From contig CAJUFJ010000010.1 of NCBI GenBank assembly GCA_910585815.1, positions 6,857-70,856 on the forward strand: a stretch of 64,000 nt of DNA. The letters are read 5' to 3'. Shown in pieces: positions 41,209 through 49,546 of this stretch. Every line of letters begins with the position of its first letter. Within the stretch, counting starts at the first letter, position 1. The notes beneath the pieces are model-generated. The model ran no database searches and had not been told where the DNA came from. It saw nothing but the letters and a program-made list of their open reading frames with translations. The translations under genes and the position numbers were made by a program. The DNA comes from an uncultured Oscillospiraceae bacterium (GTDB lineage: Bacteria > Bacillota > Clostridia > Oscillospirales > Oscillospiraceae).

Positions 41209-42138
41209 TTAATCACTCAGTCGAACGAGGGACAGGGACGCGCCCACTCCGTCGCCCATCAGAGTGGCGCCGCCGATTGTATCGGTGTACATCTGAAGGG
41301 AAAGGGGGATGCCCGCATGCAGCGTACGCAGGATCCGGCATTCAAAGTTGGAGAGGGAAGCCAACGGCGCGATGACGGAGTCCTCCATGCGCACGTTGTT
41401 GTACATCAGCCGGGTTCCCATTTTCAGGGCCGCGGTGATATTCACATGGTAGGTGATCAGATAGATACCGCTTTTGCTCACCGTAAACACCGTGTTGTCC
41501 GGGCTGACGGTGATCTCCGGGGAGAGGAGCTGGGCGTCGGGCAGGGGGATGGGGGTGCCGCCTGTAGACACCTGGAGCGTGGGACCCTTGGTATTGGCGG
41601 CATAGGCGGAAATCAGGCTGGGACCGGTGGCACCGGCGGGGCCGGCAGGACCTTCGGGGCCTGTCGCGCCCGTCGCGCCGGCGGGGCCTGTTGCACCCGC
41701 CGCGCCCGGCTTGCCCTGGGGGCCGGTGGGACCGATGGCGCCGACCGCGCCGGCGGGGCCCTCCGCGCCCACGGGGCCTGTGGGGCCTGTGGGGCCCTCA
41801 GCGGGACCCTGCGCTCCGACGGGGCCGACAGGTCCGGTGGGGCCGGGATACACGGGAGCCTTCATGGCCGCGCTCAGCTTGGCGGTGAGCAGCATCTGCT
41901 GCTCCATCACGTCCGACATGGTGTCCTGCACGCTCTTGTTGACCTTCATGACCTCCTCAAGGTCCGCCGCCTTCTCCAGGCCGGGCAGGGTACCAAGAAC
42001 GTATTGCAGCTTTTCCCCCTGGGTGTTGAGGATATGGCTCAGGCTGAGCTCCTCAGCGGCGATGGAGGAGATGATCCCGTTGATGCTGCCCTCTCGGGTC
42101 AGCGGGGGGTCAATCTGAGGGAATGTTGGCATCGGCAT
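41209..42138 (-). CDS. Collagen-like spore-surface protein, copy 1
   Basis: 309 residues, SD GGAGGGG. Residues 1-~92 form an N-terminal domain (MPMPTFPQIDPPLTREGSIN, EELSLSHILNTQGEKLQYVL) shared with the next two genes. Residues ~96-175 are G-x-y repeats dominated by GPT/GPA/GAT. The C-terminal ~130 residues form a beta-rich domain (SKSGIYLITYHVNITAALKMG, SLQMYTDTIGG) like the BclA/TNF-like trimerising head. By analogy with Bacillus BclA an exosporium filament protein; cell-surface use is an alternative. Confidence 0.9.
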   Translation of the reverse strand: MPMPTFPQIDPPLTREGSINGIISSIAAEELSLSHILNTQGEKLQYVLGTLPGLEKAADLEEVMKVNKSVQDTMSDVMEQQMLLTAKLSAAMKAPVYPGPTGPVGPVGAQGPAEGPTGPTGPVGAEGPAGAVGAIGPTGPQGKPGAAGATGPAGATGATGPEGPAGPAGATGPSLISAYAANTKGPTLQVSTGGTPIPLPDAQLLSPEITVSPDNTVFTVSKSGIYLITYHVNITAALKMGTRLMYNNVRMEDSVIAPLASLSNFECRILRTLHAGIPLSLQMYTDTIGGATLMGDGVGASLSLVRLSD

Positions 42139-42151
42139 ACTACCCCTCCTC

Positions 42152-43102
42152 TCAGCTCAGACGGATGACGGACAGGTTCGCGCCGCCGGAGCCGGGCAGC
42201 AGGGTGATATTGGCGAGAGGGCCAAACATCTGAAGGGATACGGTGGACCCGGCGGTCAGATCCACAATGATCTCCGCGGAAAAATGACTCCTGAGCACCG
42301 TGGGTGGCACCGCAATGGATGGCGCTATGACGGAGGCCGGGTCGGCCTTGTTGTTGATCATCAGACGCGTGCCGGCATTGGAGGGCACGCTGGTGTTGAC
42401 GTTGTAGGAGATCAGGTAGCGTCCCGTGGTGTTCACCGTGAGCTGCGTGCCGGTCGGGGTACTCTTGATATCCGAGGACTTCCGCATGACCTCACTCATG
42501 GGGATGACAGCGCCATCTGCCAACACACTGATGGTCTGGCCGCTGATGCTCGCCAAATAGGCGGAGGTGGCAGTGACGGGGAGACCGGCGGGACCGGTAG
42601 CGCCGGTGGGGCCAGTGGCCCCGGCAGCGCCGGTGGCGCCCGTGGCGCCGGTGGCACCGGCAGCACCCTGGGGCCCCTCCGGACCGGTGGCGCCAGTGGC
42701 GCCCGTAGCGCCGGTGGGGCCGGTGGCACCAGTGGGACCGGTGGCGCCCACGGGACCGCCGGCAGGACCGGTTGCGCCGGTGGGGCCGGTGGGGCCGGTG
42801 GGCCCCTGCATGGGGGAGGCTGCCAGTGCTCCCTGCATCTTCGCCTTCAGGAAGAGCTGGTTCTGCACGGCGGTCTCCAGCATGCTGCGGACGCTCTCGG
42901 TGGCGGTCAGCACGTCGCCCACCGTGGCAGAGGGGCCGCTGAGACCGGGCAGGGTGCCCAGGATATATTGCAGCTTCTCGCCCTCAGCGTTGAGGATATG
43001 GCTCAGTCCGAGCTCCTCCATGGCGATGGAGGAGAGAATTTGATTGACCGCGTTTTCACGCTCAATGGGGGGGTCAACTTTGGGAAAGCTGGGCAGAGAC
43101 AT
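42152..43102 (-). CDS. Collagen-like spore-surface protein, copy 2
   Basis: 316 residues from ATG 43102 (SD AAAGGAG). It has the same three-part plan: N-domain MSLPSFPKVDPPIERENAVN with EELGLSHILNAEGEKLQYIL; collagen repeats ~105-180 (GPTGPTGATG, GAAGATG); C-terminal beta head (TTGRYLISYNVNTSVPSNAG, STVSLQMFGPL). The G-x-y region is mainly G-A-T and G-P-T, rich in threonines for glycosylation. 13 bp upstream of copy 1, one transcript with the glycosyltransferase. Confidence 0.92.
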   Translation of the reverse strand: MSLPSFPKVDPPIERENAVNQILSSIAMEELGLSHILNAEGEKLQYILGTLPGLSGPSATVGDVLTATESVRSMLETAVQNQLFLKAKMQGALAASPMQGPTGPTGPTGATGPAGGPVGATGPTGATGPTGATGATGATGPEGPQGAAGATGATGATGAAGATGPTGATGPAGLPVTATSAYLASISGQTISVLADGAVIPMSEVMRKSSDIKSTPTGTQLTVNTTGRYLISYNVNTSVPSNAGTRLMINNKADPASVIAPSIAVPPTVLRSHFSAEIIVDLTAGSTVSLQMFGPLANITLLPGSGGANLSVIRLS

Positions 43103-43331
43103 AATTGAGAATCTCCTTTCAATTTTAAAGCGCGCTGTGAATATGTGGGTGCGGCAGCGGGGAGAAAACGCTCTGCCGCGCCGCATCCGAAATACTCTAT
43201 GCCCCCGGCCGCCTGGGCGTTCCCGCCGGAACCAAAGGGGCTCCGGTGTCATAGGGTAGGACGGCGGCACGGATATCCTGCCGCACATTTCAGTCCCGGC
43301 CCTGCCGGGATGCGCTATGGAGTTTTTGAAT
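43103..43331. promoter_or_regulatory. Divergent regulatory region of the spore-surface cluster
   Basis: 229 bp between the divergent collagen copy 2 and the proline-rich relative. No consensus vegetative promoter is evident on either strand, which would fit sporulation sigma factors. I cannot assign a specific -10/-35. Confidence 0.4.
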
Positions 43332-44219
43332 ATGTCTATGCCTTCCTTCCCCAAAAACGGGGCGGATATGACACGGGAAGAAGCTCTAACTATGATTATC
43401 GCCTGCATTGCCATGGAGGAGCTTGCCCTGAGTCATATTCTCAACGCCGGGGGTGAACATCTGCAATTCATCCTGGGAACGCTGCCTGGAGTAAGTTCCA
43501 AGGATGTGCTGGCTGCCCACAAAAGCATCACTGCCCTGATAGAGGCGGTGACGCACAACCAGATGCTGCTGAAGAACAAGCTGGACCATGTGCTGGAGTT
43601 CGTCCCGCGTCCGCCCGAGCCGACCCAGCCGGCGTTCCCGGTTCAGCCCCCATCCCCGTCACAGCCCACGCAGCCGACTCCGCCGGCCCCGCCGCCCCCC
43701 TATGTCCCTGTGTGCCCGACGCCCTCCCCGCCGCAATACGCAGTCCCATGGCCTCCGGCCCGTCCAGCTCCATACCGGGTGCTGCCCTGCGCCAAAAGTG
43801 CCCTTCAGCTGGTTGGCCAGCGGGAGAGAATGCTGTGGGAACCGGACAGCCGCCTGTTCTGGCGGCAGCGGGGCCGCTCGGGACGGAACATCTGCTGGGA
43901 CGGACGCGCCCCCGGGCAGGTCCAGCTGAACCCGGGAAAGAGCTATGTGGTCCAGTACACATTGAATGTCTGTGCAATTTCTCCGGCAGAAGGGACCGGC
44001 AGAATCCTGCTCAGCCAATCGCCCTGCGGCGCATTCGCGGATACGCCGCCGCTGTGCCTCCCCTTGCAGCGCCTGACACATGGGCCCCAAACCCTGCACC
44101 ATGTCTCGGTGCTGCACCCCTGCGCAAGCTGTGGATGCGGGGCGGCGCTGTCGCTGGTGCTGGATTCGCAAACGCCCCTGTGCGTCGAACGGGCGTCGAT
44201 GGACATTGTAGAACTTTAG
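43332..44219 (+). CDS. Proline-rich relative of the collagen-like proteins
   Basis: 295 residues from ATG 43332 (GGAG 9 nt upstream; ATG 43317 possible). The N-domain (MSMPSFPKNGADMTREEAL, EELALSHILNAGGEHLQFIL) is clearly homologous to the two collagen-like proteins. Instead of G-x-y repeats it has a ~70-residue Pro-rich spacer (PPEPTQPAFPVQPP, PPAPPPPYVP) and a different Cys-containing C-terminal domain (CAKSALQL, PCASCGCGAALSLVL). Probably targeted to the same structure by the shared N-domain. Confidence 0.85.
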   Translation: MSMPSFPKNGADMTREEALTMIIACIAMEELALSHILNAGGEHLQFILGTLPGVSSKDVLAAHKSITALIEAVTHNQMLLKNKLDHVLEFVPRPPEPTQPAFPVQPPSPSQPTQPTPPAPPPPYVPVCPTPSPPQYAVPWPPARPAPYRVLPCAKSALQLVGQRERMLWEPDSRLFWRQRGRSGRNICWDGRAPGQVQLNPGKSYVVQYTLNVCAISPAEGTGRILLSQSPCGAFADTPPLCLPLQRLTHGPQTLHHVSVLHPCASCGCGAALSLVLDSQTPLCVERASMDIVEL

Positions 44220-44226
44220 CGAAAAA

Positions 44227-44258
44227 CCCGAAAGCCTTGATGCGTCAAGGCTTTCGGG
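44227..44258. terminator. Strong hairpin after the proline-rich gene
   Basis: Perfect 14-bp stem CCCGAAAGCCTTGA/TCAAGGCTTTCGGG, TGCG loop. The T-run is on the minus strand side. Confidence 0.75.
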
Positions 44259-44351
44259 CAAAGAACGCCCCCGCCCGATGGAAACGGCTGACCGCGGCCT
44301 GTACCAGTCAGGCAGGTCATGCCGCTTGGGCGCGGGAGAGGAGGGCTGTAC

Positions 44352-44636
44352 ATGAAAGTGATCATTAGTGCGGACACATTGATTGCGCTGGCGGAGCTGT
44401 TGACCGCTTTGGGCGTGATCGGCGGCGTGATCCTCTGGTGCATCAAGTTTGTTCAGCGGAGCAGGCGGCAGAATGAGGAGCTGAAGGCGATCCGCCGGGA
44501 GCAGACCCTGATCTGCTATGGACTGCTGGCCTGTCTTCAGGGGCTGAAGGAGCAGGGCTGCAACGGCCCGGTCACCGAAGCCATGAACCGGATAGAGGAA
44601 CACCTCAATCAGGCCGCGCACGATGAAGAAGGGTGA
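44352..44636 (+). CDS. Small phage-type membrane protein
   Basis: 94 residues, SD GGAGG. A helix at about 7-34 (TLIALAELLTALGVIGGVILWCI) is followed by a charged coiled-coil tail (RSRRQNEELKAIRREQ). Proteins of this look sit directly before holins in Clostridia prophages, often misnamed as transporter permeases. Part of a two-gene lysis remnant with the next gene. Confidence 0.7.
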   Translation: MKVIISADTLIALAELLTALGVIGGVILWCIKFVQRSRRQNEELKAIRREQTLICYGLLACLQGLKEQGCNGPVTEAMNRIEEHLNQAAHDEEG

Positions 44637-44659
44637 GCGTTGGAAAGGAGCGGTAAATT

Positions 44660-44953
44660 ATGAATCAGATCGACTGGAAACGTAAGTTGAGTTCACGTAA
44701 GCTGTGGGCGGCCATAGCGGGTATCGTTACCGGGCTGGCGATGGTGTTTAAGCTGGATGAGAGCACCATCAGCTCGGTGGCGGGCGCGGTGGTGTCTGTG
44801 GCTTCTGTGGTGACCTATATCATCACTGAGGGTAAGGTGGATGCGGAAAATGTTAAGAAAACGGTGGAGAAGACGGGAAATTACCCCGAAGCTCTGAAAA
44901 CGTCCGGTTTGAACGCGGTCCAAAATACAGCGGGATCGGTGCAGGGGGAATAA
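44660..44953 (+). CDS. Phage holin-like protein
   Basis: 97 residues, SD GGAAAGGAG. NQIDWKRKLSSRKLWAAIAGIVTG and the second helix SSVAGAVVSVASVVTYIITEGKVDAENV match small holins that permeabilise the membrane for an endolysin. No endolysin follows; an IS256 element begins 45 bp later. Could also be a spore-germination or domesticated holin. Confidence 0.78.
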   Translation: MNQIDWKRKLSSRKLWAAIAGIVTGLAMVFKLDESTISSVAGAVVSVASVVTYIITEGKVDAENVKKTVEKTGNYPEALKTSGLNAVQNTAGSVQGE

Positions 44954-44998
44954 GTTGACAGGCTGGAGCAAAAAGCTTGTAGTCCTTGAAACACAAGG

Positions 44999-46345
44999 GA
45001 TAAGGTAGAATAAGTTTCGCAAAAAGGAAAAGAGACATAGTTTGCAGTCGTCTGGTAGAATGAAGTTACCACACACCATTCTGAAAGGAGACAGCAAACT
45101 ATGTCCGAGAAGATTGTACAGCTAAATGAGGAAGTAATCAAGGGTCAGATCAAGGAGCTTGTGCGCGGCAGCGTGGAGGAAACGCTCAATGAACTGCTGG
45201 AGGCAGAGGCGGAGAAGCTGACACAGGCGGCGCGGTACGAGCGCAATGAGCAGCGGCAGGGGTACCGCAGTGGCCACTACAGCCGTAATCTTACCACGAC
45301 TTCCGGGGATGTCACCCTGAAGGTGCCCAAACTCAAGGGAATCTCTTTTGAGACTGCTATCATTGAGCGGTACCGCCGCCGGGAGAGCAGTGTGGAGGAA
45401 GCGCTCATAGAGATGTACCTGGCCGGTGTATCGGTGCGGCGTGTGGAGGACATCACCGAGGCTCTGTGGGGCAGTAAAGTATCACCAGCCACCATCAGTG
45501 AGTTGAACAAGAAAGCCTATGTTCACATTGAGGCTTGGCGGAACCGGCCCTTGCAGGGCGGCAGATATCCCTACGTCTATGTGGACGGAATCTATCTGCG
45601 GCGGAACTGGGGCGGAGAGTATGAAAATGTGGCGATACTGGTGGCGATTGCGGTAAATGAGGACGGATACCGTGAAGTTTTGGGCGCCGCCGAGGGGATG
45701 AAGGAGGATAAGGCCAGCTGGGTCAGCTTCTTCCAGTGGCTGCGTGGCCGCGGCTTGGACGGCGTCAGACTGGTGGTTGGGGACAAGTGTCTTGGTATGC
45801 TGGAGGCTGTGGGAGAAGTGTTCCCGGAAGCCAAATACCAGCGCTGCACTGTCCACTTTTACCGCAACGTGTTCTCTGTAACGCCTCGTTCCAAGGTAAA
45901 GCTGGTGGCGAAGATGCTCAAGGCGATCCATGCCCAGGAGAACAAGAAGGCTGCCCGGGAGAAGGCAAAAGCCGTGGTGGAGGAACTGCGTTCCATGAAA
46001 CTGAAAGAGACTGCCAGGAAGGTAGAAGATGGCATTGAAGAAACGCTTACCTACTGCGATTTTCCCAGCGAATACTGGACGTGCATCCGTACCAATAATG
46101 TCATAGAACGGCTTAACAGGGAAATCCGCCGCCGCACTCGGGTGGTGGGCTCTTTCCCGGATGGCAACTCCGCCCTCATGTTGGTCTGTGCCAGGCTGCG
46201 CCATGTTGCCGGCACTCAGTGGGGCAACAAGAAGTACATGAATATGAGGTACCTGAAAGCTGCTCTGAAGGACACCTCTATTGTCGGCTGACTTCATTCC
46301 GACCAGAGTCTGCATACTAATTTGCGAAATAATCTTGACACTACC
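44999..46345 (+). mobile_element. IS256-family element, copy 1
   Basis: 1347 bp, the same length as copy 2. Identity between copies starts at GATAAGGTAG and ends at ACACTACC. Ends are imperfect inverted repeats sharing TTTCGCAAA. The right end is followed by CGGTTGCG, the inverse of the 8 bp next to copy 2. The left boundary is uncertain by up to ~25 bp because both copies are preceded by TTGTAGTC-TTG. Confidence 0.88.
45101..46291 (+). CDS. IS256-family transposase, copy 1
   Basis: 396 residues, SD AAAGGAG. DDE mutator-type transposase: first Asp in YVDGIYLRRNW, second in VVGDKCLGMLEA, Glu in NNVIERLNREIRRR. The N-terminal part has NEQRQGYRSGHYSRNLTT and the ELNKKAYVHIEAWRNRPL region of the family. 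Complete with no frameshift, so probably functional. It differs from copy 2 by about two dozen residues. Confidence 0.96.
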   Translation: MSEKIVQLNEEVIKGQIKELVRGSVEETLNELLEAEAEKLTQAARYERNEQRQGYRSGHYSRNLTTTSGDVTLKVPKLKGISFETAIIERYRRRESSVEEALIEMYLAGVSVRRVEDITEALWGSKVSPATISELNKKAYVHIEAWRNRPLQGGRYPYVYVDGIYLRRNWGGEYENVAILVAIAVNEDGYREVLGAAEGMKEDKASWVSFFQWLRGRGLDGVRLVVGDKCLGMLEAVGEVFPEAKYQRCTVHFYRNVFSVTPRSKVKLVAKMLKAIHAQENKKAAREKAKAVVEELRSMKLKETARKVEDGIEETLTYCDFPSEYWTCIRTNNVIERLNREIRRRTRVVGSFPDGNSALMLVCARLRHVAGTQWGNKKYMNMRYLKAALKDTSIVG

Positions 46346-46596
46346 CGGTTGCGGGTTCGTCATCAAACGGACCTGTGTGCATGATTTGAACACACAATCC
46401 TTCATCAATCGTAAGGTATTCTGCAGATGAACAATCCAGCTTTTTCTTTCTGGTCGCCGTCTCAAGCGCCCAATCAAAGTCTTCTTTTGACACAAAATCT
46501 AGCAGGCGAATGACAGAAATCCAGTTAAAATCGAATTTATCAGAGTAGTCTACACCATTGACATCGTCCTGCCAGCAAAATCCCTCAAGAGGTGGC
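46346..46596 (-). pseudogene. GyrI-like gene, middle fragment (interrupted at both ends by insertion sequences)
   Basis: Minus-strand frame PPLEGFCWQDDVNGVDYSDK to MHTGPFDDEPAT is the central part of a GyrI-like small-molecule-binding protein. It runs into the right end of IS256 copy 1 after PAT. Its first ~65 residues are missing because an IS982-like element begins at 46597. The remainder (PATVALMNAYLEQNG...) lies at 63722-63881 on the other strand. Confidence 0.9.
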
Positions 46597-47531
46597 AATC
46601 AATAGTAGAAAAACAATAAAAACATACAAAAAGCAAGAGAAGAAAAGACCTGAAAAAACGAACGTAGGAAGCGGATTGGATAGCGGGATTTAATCTGCAG
46701 CCAATTGAAAAAAGACTCAACAGGTTGTCTGGAAGAAGCAACCGAGGAGTTAAAGCAGTCACCAGAAGATAAAATATCCGTCGGTTTTTTCTTTCTGGGC
46801 GTAATAAGTCCAATTGCCCGGTTATCCCGAAGTGCAGCTTTCCAGGCGGCGTCGGTGTATGCACGGTCGGCAAAGAGTTTTCCGTTGGCAACAGGAGCAC
46901 AATCCAAATCAATTTGTTTGGCAGCCCAGAGGTCGCAAAGAGAGGCCTGGCTGATTTGAAACGCACACGGAATGGGCAGTTTTCCTGGCCGAAGCATCAC
47001 AAAGGCGTGGAGCTTAATTTCATGATACCACTCTTTGCGTATGGCATTGTAGTACTTGTTGCACAGCGGTTTTCCGACCTTGGCCCCGGTGCTGTAGGAA
47101 CGTCTTGCCAGCATAATTGGGTAGGAATCCACTGCATAGCAAGGGGAATCCTCGCTGCGAGCTTGAATTGCTTCCAGCCAAATTTCCGATAAAGCCCGAA
47201 ATGCTCCAGCAATACGGTTCAATCTGCGGCAAAATGCCTGGTAGCTGGGCAGAGCCGGAAACCACCTGAAAAGATTACTTTTCGTGTAGTTATAGATCGC
47301 TTTCCGCGTCAACAATTGCTGTCTTTTGCCCCACAGATAGACTGTAATCAACTCCTCATCTGTAAGTTGGGGACAATTGTTGTTGCTTTGGCGTTGTAAT
47401 TCTTCTCTAAATCTGCTATCATTGCATTGGCAAATGGTGCAGTATAATTCGATGAGTTTGTTTTTCACAAATCTATTCTCATCCTTTTTGTACCATTTGT
47501 CTTTGTTTTTCTTCGCTTTCTACTATTGATT
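46597..47531 (-). mobile_element. IS982-like insertion sequence
   Basis: 935 bp bounded by perfect 15-bp inverted repeats AATCAATAGTAGAAA (46597-46611 and 47517-47531). No target duplication is seen, which fits a deletion at one side after insertion: the GyrI-like gene start is absent beyond the right end. Confidence 0.85.
46599..47468 (-). CDS. IS982-family transposase
   Basis: 289 residues. The N-terminal helical part has LTDEELITVYLWGKRQQL; the catalytic region has AVDSYPIMLARRSY (first Asp), KEWYHEIKLHAFVML and GKLFADRAYTDAAWKAAL (second Asp), then SRQPVESFFNWLQ (Glu). Intact frame. Its G+C is much lower than the surrounding genes, as expected of an imported element. The stop codon lies within the terminal repeat. 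Confidence 0.85.
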   Translation of the reverse strand: MKNKLIELYCTICQCNDSRFREELQRQSNNNCPQLTDEELITVYLWGKRQQLLTRKAIYNYTKSNLFRWFPALPSYQAFCRRLNRIAGAFRALSEIWLEAIQARSEDSPCYAVDSYPIMLARRSYSTGAKVGKPLCNKYYNAIRKEWYHEIKLHAFVMLRPGKLPIPCAFQISQASLCDLWAAKQIDLDCAPVANGKLFADRAYTDAAWKAALRDNRAIGLITPRKKKPTDILSSGDCFNSSVASSRQPVESFFNWLQIKSRYPIRFLRSFFQVFSSLAFCMFLLFFYY

Positions 47532-47546
47532 CGCACTTTCAAGCAA

Positions 47547-48797
47547 TTAAGTAGACAAATCAACATCGTCCCAGCCGCACATCTCGTCGCAGCCGGCCAG
47601 CCAGAACAGGGCCCGGTGGCGCTCCATGACCACGCCCTCCTCCAGCTCCTGGGGGGCGGGCATATTCATCACCCGGGCGTCCACGCAGGCCCAGTGGAGC
47701 CGGTAAATCAGGTCGGCCTGGTCCAGCAGTTCCTTCCGGGGGTGCAGTCTGGCCGCCGCCGTCAGCTCCTCCATGGAGGGGTACTCCCGCATGATCCGGA
47801 CGGACTCGGGCACGTCGCAGATGCGGGTGGGCCAGAACAGGTCGTCAGTGAGGCCCAGGGCCCACTCCATCACCCACAGATTCTCATACTGCCAGGCGTA
47901 CTGGATTTGGGTCTGCTCGGTGGAATTGGGGTCGTCCAGATAGGCCTTCTCGTCGGGGGAGAAAAACCCTTCCGCCCCGTAGCCCTCAATGATGGGGTCT
48001 ACAAATTCCCGGCTCTCCTCATAGGACATGTGCTCCCCCACCCGGCACTCGGAGTACAGCGACACAATAAGCAGGGCCGCCGCCCGGCCGCAGACCTCCT
48101 CCAGGGTGCGGCCCGGCTCCTCCGCCCGCTCCCACAGCAGGGGCAGCCAGGGGGTGACGTAGATGTGCCGGTCCCGCAGCAGGTCCATGGAGCGGTCCCG
48201 CCGCTCGATGTACTCCGGGAGTGCGTCCTCGGCCCAGCTCCCCGGGATGGGGACCTCAGAGGGCATGTAGTACTCCAGCTCGCTCTTGCCCGCCTTGTCC
48301 AGAATGACCTGGCCCTTGCTGTTGCGCAGGGTCATGCCGTCCCCGAAGGTGATGACCCCTTGGAGCTTCTCTGTGATTTCCAGAAGGGGCTCCATCACCT
48401 GTTTTTCCTTCTCCCGGGTCTCCGCCGGACTGGCGCTGTCGAAGGAGTAGACGACCTGGATCAGGCTCTTGCACTGGCGCAGGTGGTAAAACAGGTTGCG
48501 CTTAATCTCCACCAGCCCGGTCTGGTTTTGGTAGACGTATCCCGCCACCCCCTCCAGCTGGTTTTTGGCGTATTCCCCGTTCTCCCCCTCGTCATCGGGA
48601 CAGGTGGCCAGCAGGATGATCTCCATATCATCCTGCACCAGGGTGATATTGTTCCGGTCGCCCTTATGCTCAATGTGGAACAGCTCCTCTACCCGGTCCA
48701 GCGCCTTCCGGGGGGCGGGCTCCGGGCAGAACAGCATCGCCGCCCCCTTCACCCGCTGGGGGTCCTTAGGCTTCTTCAATTTGTCGAACAGTCCCAT
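47547..48797 (-). CDS. DUF4272 domain protein
   Basis: 416 residues, SD AAGGAGGAAA. The first ~200 residues (MGLFDKLKKPKDPQRVKGAA, ITLVQDDMEIILLATCP) are a separate soluble domain. The C-terminal ~220 form DUF4272 (YIERRDRSMDLLRDRHIYVT, QYAWQYENLWVMEWALGL, CDVPESVRIMREYPSMEEL, DLIYRLHWACVDARV). Function unknown; DUF4272 is common near SUKH-like and other accessory proteins. First in a five-gene minus-strand set read towards it. Confidence 0.85.
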   Translation of the reverse strand: MGLFDKLKKPKDPQRVKGAAMLFCPEPAPRKALDRVEELFHIEHKGDRNNITLVQDDMEIILLATCPDDEGENGEYAKNQLEGVAGYVYQNQTGLVEIKRNLFYHLRQCKSLIQVVYSFDSASPAETREKEKQVMEPLLEITEKLQGVITFGDGMTLRNSKGQVILDKAGKSELEYYMPSEVPIPGSWAEDALPEYIERRDRSMDLLRDRHIYVTPWLPLLWERAEEPGRTLEEVCGRAAALLIVSLYSECRVGEHMSYEESREFVDPIIEGYGAEGFFSPDEKAYLDDPNSTEQTQIQYAWQYENLWVMEWALGLTDDLFWPTRICDVPESVRIMREYPSMEELTAAARLHPRKELLDQADLIYRLHWACVDARVMNMPAPQELEEGVVMERHRALFWLAGCDEMCGWDDVDLST

Positions 48798-48809
48798 AGC
48801 GTTTCCTCC

Positions 48810-48983
48810 TTACAGAAAACGGTTTTTGTCCTCGTCGTAGGTATAGCCCACGGTCTCCAGCCTGCGGACAAGCTCCTCCCGGTCAGCGTCCAGGTCGTCG
48901 CACAGGGCGTCCAGGCTGGAATACTCGTCCCGGAGCTTGGTGTTGACATAGCTGAGTAAAATTATGGGGTCCTGAGGAAACAT
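48810..48983 (-). CDS. DUF4250 family small protein
   Basis: 57 residues, MFPQDPIILLSYVNTKLRDE to DEDKNRFL, with AAGGAGG 7 nt before ATG 48983. The pattern (P.DP..LLS.VNTKLRD.YSSLD.LC.DL..D...L...L...GY.YD...N.F) matches DUF4250, a conserved Clostridia protein of unknown function. It lies 12 bp before the DUF4272 gene. Confidence 0.85.
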   Translation of the reverse strand: MFPQDPIILLSYVNTKLRDEYSSLDALCDDLDADREELVRRLETVGYTYDEDKNRFL

Positions 48984-48995
48984 GGAAAAACCTCC

Positions 48996-49520
48996 TTACT
49001 TGGGCCGCTCCAGGCCCAAAACATCGTAGTATTCGTCGGAAAATTCCAGCTCCGATGGGTCGAAACTGGTCTGGAGGGCTTTTACTTTCTCAAAGGGGTC
49101 GGCGGGGGTCAGGTCGAACTCCCGGGCAATGACAGACAGAACGGCATCCGTTCGGGCCGCGTATTCTGCACGTTCGCGCTCCATTTCCACCAGGTCGCTG
49201 CGGAAGCTTTCCTCTGACATCCCATAAAGCAGGGCAAGGGTGCTGGAACCACGGCAATAGAGAACAAAAGAGAGGAACTCCCGGAAGTCGCCCCCTACAG
49301 GCAGGACATACTTCCCCTCCCCGCTCCAGGGGTCCACGCAGAATACCCGTTCATCCCCGGGCAGGATGACAAAGTGGATGCCATCCCAGCCCAAGCAGCC
49401 CACACATTCCGCCCCCACAGGGGTACAGAAGTAATCAAAATCTTCTCCCCCATCTGGAAGATCAACGGCATAAAAATCAATGTCCAGCGCCCGGAAACGC
49501 TTTAAATCGTCCTTGGTCAT
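48996..49520 (-). CDS. Hypothetical protein, possibly SUKH-like
   Basis: 174 residues from ATG 49520 (AAAGGAA upstream). DLKRFRALDIDFYAVDLPDG, GCLGWDGIHFVILPGDERVF and FREFLSFVLYCRGSSTLALLYG follow the strand-helix order of SMI1/KNR4-type proteins without a diagnostic motif. Soluble. Co-directional with the DUF4250/DUF4272 genes. Family assignment tentative. Confidence 0.65.
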   Translation of the reverse strand: MTKDDLKRFRALDIDFYAVDLPDGGEDFDYFCTPVGAECVGCLGWDGIHFVILPGDERVFCVDPWSGEGKYVLPVGGDFREFLSFVLYCRGSSTLALLYGMSEESFRSDLVEMERERAEYAARTDAVLSVIAREFDLTPADPFEKVKALQTSFDPSELEFSDEYYDVLGLERPK

Positions 49521-49546
49521 GGCATTTATTCCTTTCACAGGCGAAC

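Noticed and set aside
41209..43102. Possible CRISPR-like or satellite array
   Set aside because: The periodicity is 9 bp and in frame with Gly-x-y, so it is collagen coding sequence.
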